DNA of 26,488 nt from JAWLGW01 sp964569055. Its GTDB lineage: Bacteria > Planctomycetota > J058. Below, piece by piece: positions 9,625 to 17,593 of this stretch (positions within the stretch are counted from its first letter, which is position 1; each line of letters starts with the position of its first letter). The position numbers and the translations under genes were made by a program. The DNA is taken from the NCBI GenBank assembly GCA_964569055.1, contig CAZMSZ010000060.1:1-26488 (forward strand). The letters are read 5' to 3'. The notes under the pieces are model-generated. The model saw only the letters and a program-made list of their open reading frames with translations. It had not been told where the DNA came from and did no database searches.

Positions 9625-11760
9625 GTGCAGGACAAGACCGACAAGCTCGTCACGCTCGGCACGATCCTCAGCGTGCTCGCCGGACTGTGCGTGGTCCAGC
9701 TCTGGCTGGTGCTCAACTCGATCGAGGAGTTCGACGAGCACGGCCGGACCTACGCGGAGAACATCGAGAAGCAGCTCGCCCGCCAGGACGAGAGCCTGCG
9801 CTCGATCTCCGGCGAGGTCCGCCGGCTGCAGGACCAGCGGCGCGTGGCTGACGAGCTCAAGACGGCGCTCGACCAGGCGCTCTCGCGCCTGCCGCAGCAG
9901 GCGCAGCCGGTGTTCGTGCCCATGGGTCCGCAGGCCTGGGCGGCGCCGCAGCAGCCGGCGCCGCAAGGCGCTGCGCAGCCGACGGCCCCGCAGCCGGCCG
10001 CGCCGCAGCCGCAGACGCCGGCGGCGGTCGAGCCGACCGCCGCCGAGCCGGCCGAGCAGGTGGGCGAGGGCGCGTCGCACGCCGAGAGCCTGGGCATGGA
10101 CGGCGAGAAGATGCCCGGCCCTGACCCCGAGGCCGTCGTGGGCGGGACCTACATCTCCAACAGCGAGGAGCCCTCGACCCTCAACTTCTACACGACCAGC
10201 GAGGGCGCGGTCCGCCAGATCATGGGCTACGTGCTCGAGCCGCTGTTCACGGTCAGCGAGCAGGACCCGACCAAGCTCGCGCCGCGGCTCGCCGTGCGCT
10301 GGGCGGTCGAGGACGAGCTCACGATCACCTACGAGCTGCGGCGCGGCGTCTCGTGGTCGGACGGGACCCCGTTCACGGCCGACGACGTGCTGTTCACCTA
10401 CCAGACGATCATGGACCCCGCGGTCAAGTCGGAGGCCCACAAGGCCTCGTTCGTCGACGTCGACAGCGTGACCAAGGTCGACGACTACACGATCCGGGTG
10501 AAGTTCAAGCGGCCCTACTGGAAGGGCCTGTACGTGTTCGGCAACTCGATCCTGGTGATCCCCAAGCGCTGGTACCAGGACAAGGTCCGGCAGGTCGCCG
10601 CCCGCGAGGGGATCGAGCTGGCCGCGGCCGAGCCGGGCGCCAAGGGCTTCGGCGAGGCGTTCAACAAGGTGAGCGACCCCTGCGTGGGCACCGGCCCCTA
10701 CGTGGTGACCGAGGCGGGCTGGGTGCGCGGCGACAGCCTGACGGTGGACCGCAACCCGAGCTACTGGCGTCACAAGGTGGAGCCGGGGGTCTACAACCTC
10801 GAGCGCATGCGCTGGCGGTTCATCGGCGACCACACCCAGGCGGTGAACCAGGTCCGCCAGCAGAAGATCGACGTCCTCCCGGTGAAGGAGGACGAGTGGC
10901 TCGACAGCCTGCGCCACGAGAAGGTGATCACCGACAACTACCGCTACTACAACTACGACCACACCGGGCTGGGCTTCAACTACATCGCCTGGAACTGCCG
11001 CAAGTTCCCCTTCGACGACGCGCGCGTGCGGACCGCCATGACCCACCTCGTGGACCGGGCCGGCCTCCTGCGCGACCTGTGGCGCAACAACGGGGTGGTG
11101 GCGACCTGCCCGGGCAAGCCGATCTACCCGGAGTACAACCACGACCTCGTGGCGCACCCGTTCGACCCGGCCAAGGCGGCGCAGCTCCTGCGCGAGGCCG
11201 GGTTCGAGGACCTCGACGGCGACGGCGTGCTCGACAAGGAGATGCCCGACGGGACCGTGAAGCGCTTCGCCTTCAAGTACAAGATCCCGAGCGGCTACTC
11301 GGAGTACGAGAAGGTCGCCACGCGGATCAAGGAGGCCTGCAAGCGCGTCGGCATCGCGATGGAGATCCACCCGCTCGAGTGGGCCACCTTCGTGCAGGAC
11401 CTCTACAACCAGAACTTCGACGCCTGCAGCCTCTACGCCAGCTTCGCCGACCCGTGGATCGACAACTTCGAGTCGTACCACAGCAGCGAGGACAAGCCGC
11501 GCGGCGGGAACCTCAGCGGGCTGCATAACGACGAGCTCGACCGGCTGCTCGAGGCCTGCCGGCGCGAGTTCGACCGCGAGAAGCGGATCCCGATGTACCA
11601 CCGGATCTACGAGATCCTGCACGAGCAGCAGCCCCTGACGCTCCTGGTCCACGGGCGGGTGAGCGTGCTGTTGCACAAGCGCTTCCGCAACGTGATCGTG
11701 CGCCACTCGGGCATGAAGCCGACCTACTGGTGGGTCGACCCCAAGGACCGGAAGTACTAG
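9625..11760 (+). CDS. Membrane-anchored oligopeptide-type ABC substrate-binding protein
   Basis: This 711-residue protein starts at a GTG with GAGGAG at 9613-9618. Residues 9-31 form a hydrophobic segment without a lipobox or clear cleavage site, so it is probably a membrane anchor. Residues ~40-90 look like a coiled coil (ENIEKQLARQDESLRSIS), and ~95-150 are an Ala/Pro/Gln-rich linker. Residues ~165-700 are a family 5 (DppA/OppA-like) binding domain, with EPSTLNFYTTSEGAVRQIMG, the SWSDGTPFTADDV motif and DPWIDNFESY. Most relatives are secreted or lipid-anchored and about 500-600 residues, so the N-terminal anchor and stalk are unusual. The two permease genes follow at 21 bp and 0 bp. The substrate, a peptide or similar solute, cannot be read from sequence. 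Confidence 0.9.
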   Translation: MQDKTDKLVTLGTILSVLAGLCVVQLWLVLNSIEEFDEHGRTYAENIEKQLARQDESLRSISGEVRRLQDQRRVADELKTALDQALSRLPQQAQPVFVPMGPQAWAAPQQPAPQGAAQPTAPQPAAPQPQTPAAVEPTAAEPAEQVGEGASHAESLGMDGEKMPGPDPEAVVGGTYISNSEEPSTLNFYTTSEGAVRQIMGYVLEPLFTVSEQDPTKLAPRLAVRWAVEDELTITYELRRGVSWSDGTPFTADDVLFTYQTIMDPAVKSEAHKASFVDVDSVTKVDDYTIRVKFKRPYWKGLYVFGNSILVIPKRWYQDKVRQVAAREGIELAAAEPGAKGFGEAFNKVSDPCVGTGPYVVTEAGWVRGDSLTVDRNPSYWRHKVEPGVYNLERMRWRFIGDHTQAVNQVRQQKIDVLPVKEDEWLDSLRHEKVITDNYRYYNYDHTGLGFNYIAWNCRKFPFDDARVRTAMTHLVDRAGLLRDLWRNNGVVATCPGKPIYPEYNHDLVAHPFDPAKAAQLLREAGFEDLDGDGVLDKEMPDGTVKRFAFKYKIPSGYSEYEKVATRIKEACKRVGIAMEIHPLEWATFVQDLYNQNFDACSLYASFADPWIDNFESYHSSEDKPRGGNLSGLHNDELDRLLEACRREFDREKRIPMYHRIYEILHEQQPLTLLVHGRVSVLLHKRFRNVIVRHSGMKPTYWWVDPKDRKY

Positions 11761-11781
11761 GGCGAGCGCGAGCCGGCCGGC

Positions 11782-12813
11782 GTGGTGTTCACCTACATCC
11801 TCAAGCGCCTCCTGCTCATGGCCCCGACGCTGGTCGGGATCACGGTCATCGTGTTCGTGATCTCGCGCGCGGCGCCGGGCGACCCGGTCATGGCCAGCTT
11901 CGGGGGCATGCCGGGGGGCGGCGGGACGGTGGCCGGCGGCGGCTCGGAGAGCCAGGCCACGATCCAGCGGCAGATCGAGCGGCGGCGCAAGGAGCTCGGG
12001 CTCGACGACCCCTACGTCGTCCAGTACCTGCGCTGGGTCACCGACCTCGCCAAGGGCAAGATGGGCGACTCGACCAAGTACCAGGCGCCGGTCGAGTCGA
12101 AGCTGTGGCCGGCCCTGTGGGTCACGATCAAGCTCAACGTGATCAGCTTGGCGCTGATCTACCTGATCGCCGTCCCGCTCGGCATTCACGCCGCCGTGCG
12201 GCGAGGCACGGTCGACGAGCGCGTGGCCGGGATCTCGCTGTTCGGGCTCTACTCGGCGCCCTCGTTCTGGGTGGCGACCCTGCTCCTGTTCTACTTCTGC
12301 AACCCCAACTACCCGCGCTTGCACTTGTTCGAGGGCGAGGGGTTGTCCACGCAGAACGCCCAGGCGCTGCCTTACATGGCGCAGTGGCGCGACTACCTCA
12401 GCCACCTGGTCCTGCCGGTGATCTGCCTGACCTACAACGGCCTGGCCGGGCTGTCGCGCTTCGCGCGCACCGGCATGCTCGAGATCATCCGCAAGGACTA
12501 CATCCGCACCGCGCGCGCCAAGGGGCTCCCGGAGCGGAGCGTGATCTTCAAGCACGCCCTGCGCAACTCGCTGATCCCGATCGTGACCCTGATGGCGAGC
12601 CTGCTGCCGGCCATGATCGGCGGCTCGGTGATCGTGGAGTACATCTTCAACATCGACGGCATGGGCCGGCTCGGGTTCGAGGCGATCCTGTCGCGCGACT
12701 ACAACATGATCATGGCGATCACGACCCTCTCGGCCGTGCTCGTGCTCCTCGGCATGCTCGTCTCGGACATCCTGTACACGATCGTCGACCCGCGGATCTC
12801 GCTGGAGGGCTAG
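11782..12813 (+). CDS. ABC transporter permease, DppB/OppB type
   Basis: This 343-residue inner-membrane protein has about six hydrophobic segments, beginning with YILKRLLLMAPTLVGITVIV. The ATPase-docking EAA loop is seen in DYIRTARAKGLPERSVIFKH, followed by ALRNSLIPIVT. A glycine-rich insert (about 45-60) lies just after the first membrane segment. The GTG at 11782 is chosen because translation from it gives the conserved MVFTYILKR start; no clear ribosome site precedes it, which fits translation linked to the upstream binding-protein gene. Its stop TAG at 12811-12813 abuts the GTG of the next permease. Confidence 0.92.
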   Translation: MVFTYILKRLLLMAPTLVGITVIVFVISRAAPGDPVMASFGGMPGGGGTVAGGGSESQATIQRQIERRRKELGLDDPYVVQYLRWVTDLAKGKMGDSTKYQAPVESKLWPALWVTIKLNVISLALIYLIAVPLGIHAAVRRGTVDERVAGISLFGLYSAPSFWVATLLLFYFCNPNYPRLHLFEGEGLSTQNAQALPYMAQWRDYLSHLVLPVICLTYNGLAGLSRFARTGMLEIIRKDYIRTARAKGLPERSVIFKHALRNSLIPIVTLMASLLPAMIGGSVIVEYIFNIDGMGRLGFEAILSRDYNMIMAITTLSAVLVLLGMLVSDILYTIVDPRISLEG

Positions 12814-14724
12814 GTGAGCGAGGAGCGGGCGAAGGAGACGCGCGAGGAGCAGCCGGCCGAGGAGGGCGAGGGCGCCAAGGGCGTCTCGTCGTGGGCGATC
12901 GCGTACCGCCAGTTCAAGCGCGACAAGGTCGCCATGTTCGCGCTTTTCTCGCTGCTCGCGCTGGGCCTGGTCGCGCTGTTCTCGCCGCTCCTCGCCAACA
13001 GCAAGCCGATCGTGGCCCGCTACCAGGGCGGGACCCACTTCCCGGCCTTCAAGGACTACCTCGACGAGAACTTCCCCTGGCCGTCGGTGATCCCGCGCAC
13101 GCTGCGGACCTTCGACCTGTTCTCGCCCAAGTATCCGGAGATCGAGCGCCCGGGCTACCAGCTCCTCCCCGACTGGGAGGAGATCCGGCGCGAGATCGAC
13201 GAGGACCCGTCCAAGGGCTGGTACGTGATGCCGCCCGTCCCGTACTTCTACAGCGAGGACTCGAGCGCGATCAAGCTCAAGGACGGCTGGTACACCCTCG
13301 AGCTGGAGCTCGCCGGCGAGGAGGACCCGCTCGAGTTCATCCAGCGGCGCCCCCCCGGCAAGGAGTGGGCCAGGATCCGCTCCAAGCTGCCCGCCGGCGC
13401 GACCACGCGGGCCCAGATCGTGTTCGACCCCGAGCGCAAGGTGTGGCTGCTCGAGGACGCGCTCACCGTGGACGTGCCGACCCCCGAGGACTGGATCACG
13501 TTCCTGCCCGAGGACGTGGCGGGGACGGTCATGGAGGCGCTGCGCAGCCGCGACTCGGAGCCCGCCACGATCGTGGCCTCGTGGGAGCCCCGCGCCTGGT
13601 ACCTCCGCGGGGGGGAGACGCTCGCCACCACCGGCGACCCTGAGCTCACGCTGAGCTTGCGGTGGGCCGCGCGCCACGGCGGGGCGGTCGATCCCGAGCG
13701 CCCCGCGGAGTGGATCGCCCTGAGCGGCGCTGGCCCCGACGTCCCCATCCTCGCGGTGCGCGAGCAGGCGGACGAGGACACCGGCATGGCCCGCCTGGCC
13801 TGGGTGGTGTTCGGCCCCACGCGGGTGTGGACCGTGCGCCTGACCGCGCCGCCCGAGCCCCGCCCCGGCGCGCGCGACCCGCGCTCGCTCGAGCAGCTCG
13901 CCGAGGACGTCCTGCCCACGCTCGCCATCGGGCTCCCGAGCGGCACCACCCGCAAGAACGGCGAGGTGGTCGAGGGCGCCGTCCCGCTGAAGAGCGGCGA
14001 CGCGGTCGACCTCTCGGGGGTGACCGGCGAGGTCCGGCTCAACCCCCCCTTCTACCTCGGCACCGACGGGCAGGGCCGCTGCGTCCTCTCGCGCCTGATC
14101 CACGGGACGGTGATCGCGGGCGCGGTCGGGCTGGTGTCGGTCGGCCTGTACGTGGCGATCGGGGTGGTGCTCGGCGCCTTGGCCGGCTACTTCCGCGGCT
14201 GGGTCGACCTCGTGATCTCGCGCGTGATCGAGGTCGTGATCTGCTTCCCGACCCTGTTCCTGATCATCATGATCGTGGGCTTCTGGCAGAAGCAGTCGAT
14301 CTGGCTGATCATGATCGCGCTCGGCGTCCTCAGCTGGACCGGCGTGGCGCGCCTGGTCCGCGGCGAGTTCCTCAAGGTCATGTCCGAGGACTTCGTCCAC
14401 GCGGCGCGCGCCCTCGGCCTCCCCACCGGCCGGATCATCTTCCGCCACGTGCTCCCCAACGCGATCGCCCCGGTGTTCGTGTCCGCCAGCTTCGGCGTGG
14501 CGGGCGCGATCCTGGTGGAGACGAGCCTCTCGTTCCTCGGCTTCGGCGTGGCCCCGCCCACCGCCTCCTGGGGCGAGATCCTCAAGCAGGGGAAGGAGTA
14601 CGTGAACGAGGACGTACCCCACCTGATCTGGTACCCCGGCTTCGCGATCTTCTTCACGGTCACCATGTTCAACCTCCTCGGCGAAGGCTTGCGAGACGCG
14701 CTCGACCCCAAGCTCCGCCGCTAG
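12814..14724 (+). CDS. ABC transporter permease, DppC/OppC type, with a large periplasmic insert
   Basis: The protein has 636 residues against roughly 300 for ordinary DppC. An N-terminal cytoplasmic segment and first membrane helix (about 41-61) are followed by about 350 residues with no membrane segment. The C-terminal transport domain resumes at LGTDGQGRCVLSRLIHG (about 413), with the EAA loop HAARALGLPTGRIIFRH and the closing ETSLSFLGFGVAPPTASWG. The first part of the insert (NSKPIVARYQGG, FPAFKDYLDENFPW) recalls the shorter insert of YejE-like permeases; the rest I do not recognise. It starts with a GTG directly after the dppB-like stop. No ABC ATPase gene follows, so the nucleotide-binding subunits must be encoded elsewhere. 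Confidence 0.9.
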   Translation: MSEERAKETREEQPAEEGEGAKGVSSWAIAYRQFKRDKVAMFALFSLLALGLVALFSPLLANSKPIVARYQGGTHFPAFKDYLDENFPWPSVIPRTLRTFDLFSPKYPEIERPGYQLLPDWEEIRREIDEDPSKGWYVMPPVPYFYSEDSSAIKLKDGWYTLELELAGEEDPLEFIQRRPPGKEWARIRSKLPAGATTRAQIVFDPERKVWLLEDALTVDVPTPEDWITFLPEDVAGTVMEALRSRDSEPATIVASWEPRAWYLRGGETLATTGDPELTLSLRWAARHGGAVDPERPAEWIALSGAGPDVPILAVREQADEDTGMARLAWVVFGPTRVWTVRLTAPPEPRPGARDPRSLEQLAEDVLPTLAIGLPSGTTRKNGEVVEGAVPLKSGDAVDLSGVTGEVRLNPPFYLGTDGQGRCVLSRLIHGTVIAGAVGLVSVGLYVAIGVVLGALAGYFRGWVDLVISRVIEVVICFPTLFLIIMIVGFWQKQSIWLIMIALGVLSWTGVARLVRGEFLKVMSEDFVHAARALGLPTGRIIFRHVLPNAIAPVFVSASFGVAGAILVETSLSFLGFGVAPPTASWGEILKQGKEYVNEDVPHLIWYPGFAIFFTVTMFNLLGEGLRDALDPKLRR

Positions 14725-14819
14725 CGCGCACGGCGGACCGGCGGCGCGAGGGCGCCCCCGGCTCCGCAGGTGCGCGAGGACCGCCTCCCCTCGCGAGTCG
14801 GCGCGCGCGTCGCGCCGCG

Positions 14820-14825
14820 TAAGAT
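14820..14825 (+). promoter_or_regulatory. candidate -10 for a leaderless SNF2 helicase transcript
   Basis: TAAGAT lies 7 nt before the GTG at 14833, so transcription would begin at or next to the start codon. No convincing -35 is visible. It mirrors the arrangement proposed for boxR. Confidence 0.3.
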
Positions 14826-14832
14826 TGCGCCC

Positions 14833-17550
14833 GTGAGCAAGCGCCGCGCCTCGCGCGCCCCCGTGCAGCTCGATCTCAGCCTGACCCCTCGCGGCGAGCT
14901 TCGCCTCGAGGCCCCGCTCGCCGTGACCGAGGGGGTCGAGCCCCTCGACGGGCGCGCCGCGGCGCGCCTGCAGGAGGCGTTCGCCCGCGGGGTCGGCCCC
15001 GGCCTCCTCCACCTCGCGGCCGCCGAGCTCGAGACCCCGCTCCCGCCGGCCGCCCGGTTCTGGCGCGAGCTCGGCCAGCTCCTGCTCGCCCGGCTGCGGG
15101 CGCAGGAGCCGGTCACCCCCGCGCCCCGCGACGAGCTGATCCGCCGGCTGGAGGCGGCCCCGCCCATGCGCGGCGGCGAGCAGCTCTCGGTCCGGGTGCT
15201 GGAGCGGCTGTGGGGCGCCATGGCCGCCACCTGCCAGGGCGAGCTCGCGGGCCACGGCGGCGACGTGCTGGCCTGGCTGCGCACCAAGAGCCCGGGCTGG
15301 AGCCTGGTCGGCCGGGTGCACTTCCACCTGGCCGAGAACAAGCGGGAGGGCGCGGCGCCGTTCGCGTTCCTGGCGACCTACACCACCCGCCTGGGCGGCG
15401 AGGGGAAGGCGCGCCACGTCCCGCTCGGCAAGGCGCTGACCGAGTACTCGGGGGCGGGGCAGAAGCCCAAGCTGCTCGAGCTGCTCGAGCCGGTGCAGCG
15501 CGCGGCCAAGGACAGCACCCTCGTCAAGGAGCTGGTCGAGTCGGGCGCGGTGTTCCACCCGCTGGCCTGGAGCGCCGACGACGCCTACCGGTTCCTCAAG
15601 GACGTGCCCGCGCTCGAGCGGGTCGGCGTGATCGTCAAGGTCCCCGACTGGTGGCGCAAGGGGCAGGGGCCGCGGCCGCGGGTGCAGGTCTCGGTCGGCG
15701 CCGACGAGCCGACCCAGCTCGGCGCCAACGCGCTGCTCGGGTTCTCGGTCGACCTGGCGCTCGAGGGCGAGACGCTCACCGCCGCCGAGCGGGCGCAGCT
15801 CCTCTCCAGCAAGAACGGCCTGGTGCGGATCAAGGGGCGCTGGGTCGAGCTCGACCGCGAGCGCCTCGACGCGGTGCTGCAGCACTGGACCAAGGCCGAG
15901 GAGGCCGCCGCCGACGGGCTGACGTTCGCCCAGGCCATGCGCCTCCTGGCCGGCGCGCCGCTCCAGCTCGGCGAGGGGAGCGCCCCCGACGAGGAGCTGG
16001 AGGCGGAGGCCTGGTCGAGCCGGGTGGCCGGTCCCTGGCTGGCCGAGGCGCTGGCCTCGCTGCGCGCGCCGGGGGCGGACGAGCGGCTCGAGCTGGGGGC
16101 CGACGAGCTCAAGGCGCAGCTCCGCCCCTACCAGCAGGTCGGGGTGAGCTGGCTGTGGACGCTGCAGCGCCTCGGCCTGGGCGGCTGCCTGGCCGACGAC
16201 ATGGGCCTGGGCAAGACGATCCAGGTGCTCGCGCTGCTGCTGCTGCTGCGCCGCGAGCGCAAGACCGGCCCGAGCCTGCTGGTGGCGCCCGCCTCGCTGA
16301 TCGCGAACTGGAAGGCCGAGGCCGCCCGGTTCGCGCCCAAGCTGCGGCTGCTCGTCGCGCACCCCTCGGCCATGCCGGCGCCCGCGCTGCGCGCGCTGTC
16401 CGCCAAGGAGCTCGCCAAACACGACCTCGTGATCACGAGCTACGGTTACGTGGCGCGCCTGCCGTGGGCCGCGGAGACGGCCTGGGAGCTGGCGGTGCTC
16501 GACGAGGCGCAGGCGATCAAGACGCCGACCGCCAAGCAGACGCGCGCCTGCAAGGCGCTCAAGGGGCGCGTGCGCCTGGCGCTGACGGGGACCCCGATCG
16601 AGAACCGGCTGGCCGACCTGTGGTCGCTGTTCGACTTCGTGAACCCGGGCCTGCTCGGCTCGGCCAGCGCGTTCACCGCGTTCACCCAGAAGCTCGGCGA
16701 CGACTACGGCCCGCTCCGCCGCCTGGTGCAGCCGTACGTGCTGCGTCGCCTCAAGAGCGACCCCGCGGTGATCCAGGACCTCCCCGACAAGACCGAGGTC
16801 CTGGCCTACTGCTCGCTCTCGCGCACGCAGGCCGCGCTGTACGGCGCGGCGGTCAAGGAGCTGGAGCAGACGCTCAAGCTCAAGGACCACGGCGGGATCG
16901 CGCGCAAGGGCGTGGTGCTCTCGTTCATCACCCGCTTCAAGCAGATCTGCAACCACCCCTCCCACTGGCTGGGCGACGGGGTGTGGAGCCCCGAGGACAG
17001 CGGCAAGCTCGAGCGGCTGCGCGAGCTGTGCGAGGAGATCGCCGAGCGCCAGCAGAAGGTGCTGGTGTTCACGCAGTACCGCGAGATGTGCGAGCCGCTG
17101 GCGGCGTTCCTGACGAGCGTGTTCGGCCGGCCGGGGCTGGTGCTCCACGGCGGGACGCCCGTGGCCAAGCGGCGGGAGCTGGTCACCAAGTTCCAGGAGG
17201 ACGAGGACGCGCCGTTCTTCGTGCTGTCGCTCAAGGCGGGCGGCACCGGCCTCAACTTGACGGCGGCGTCCCACGTGATCCACTTCGACCGCTGGTGGAA
17301 TCCGGCCGTCGAGGACCAGGCGACCGACCGGGCCTACCGGATCGGGCAGCGGCGGAACGTGCTCGTGCACAAGTTCGTGTGCCGAGGCACGGTGGAGGAG
17401 CGGATCGAGACCCTGATCCAGGGCAAGCGGGACCTCTCGAGCGAGCTGCTCTCGGACGGCGGCGGCGGGGCGCTCCTGACCGAGCTGCCCGACGAGGAGC
17501 TGCTGCGGCTGGTCGCGCTCGACCTCGACGCCGCCCTCGCCGAAGCGTGA
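14833..17550 (+). CDS. SNF2-family DEAD/DEAH-type helicase-like ATPase
   Basis: This 905-residue protein is a Swi2/Snf2 ATPase expected to translocate on double-stranded DNA without strand separation. An N-terminal ~430-residue bacterial SNF2-associated region precedes the ATPase core. Walker A is DDMGLGKT (about 455), motif II is DEAQ (557-560), motif III is LTGTPIENR (about 584), motif V is KAGGTGLNLTAASHVIHFD with RWWNPAVEDQ, and motif VI is RAYRIGQRR (about 833). I chose the GTG at 14833, giving MSKRRAS, over the in-frame GTG at 14770, whose extra 21 residues look like non-conserved leader; neither has a good ribosome site. The SWIM-domain gene begins 43 bp downstream, a pairing frequent in bacteria. 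Confidence 0.92.
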   Translation: MSKRRASRAPVQLDLSLTPRGELRLEAPLAVTEGVEPLDGRAAARLQEAFARGVGPGLLHLAAAELETPLPPAARFWRELGQLLLARLRAQEPVTPAPRDELIRRLEAAPPMRGGEQLSVRVLERLWGAMAATCQGELAGHGGDVLAWLRTKSPGWSLVGRVHFHLAENKREGAAPFAFLATYTTRLGGEGKARHVPLGKALTEYSGAGQKPKLLELLEPVQRAAKDSTLVKELVESGAVFHPLAWSADDAYRFLKDVPALERVGVIVKVPDWWRKGQGPRPRVQVSVGADEPTQLGANALLGFSVDLALEGETLTAAERAQLLSSKNGLVRIKGRWVELDRERLDAVLQHWTKAEEAAADGLTFAQAMRLLAGAPLQLGEGSAPDEELEAEAWSSRVAGPWLAEALASLRAPGADERLELGADELKAQLRPYQQVGVSWLWTLQRLGLGGCLADDMGLGKTIQVLALLLLLRRERKTGPSLLVAPASLIANWKAEAARFAPKLRLLVAHPSAMPAPALRALSAKELAKHDLVITSYGYVARLPWAAETAWELAVLDEAQAIKTPTAKQTRACKALKGRVRLALTGTPIENRLADLWSLFDFVNPGLLGSASAFTAFTQKLGDDYGPLRRLVQPYVLRRLKSDPAVIQDLPDKTEVLAYCSLSRTQAALYGAAVKELEQTLKLKDHGGIARKGVVLSFITRFKQICNHPSHWLGDGVWSPEDSGKLERLRELCEEIAERQQKVLVFTQYREMCEPLAAFLTSVFGRPGLVLHGGTPVAKRRELVTKFQEDEDAPFFVLSLKAGGTGLNLTAASHVIHFDRWWNPAVEDQATDRAYRIGQRRNVLVHKFVCRGTVEERIETLIQGKRDLSSELLSDGGGGALLTELPDEELLRLVALDLDAALAEA

Positions 17551-17593
17551 CGGAGAGACGCGATACGATGCAGCACAGGAGCGGCGGGAACGC

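Noticed and set aside
14770..14832. Extension of the SNF2 protein to the GTG at 14770
   Set aside because: The extra 21 residues are unlike the family start and no ribosome site precedes 14770; kept only as an alternative.
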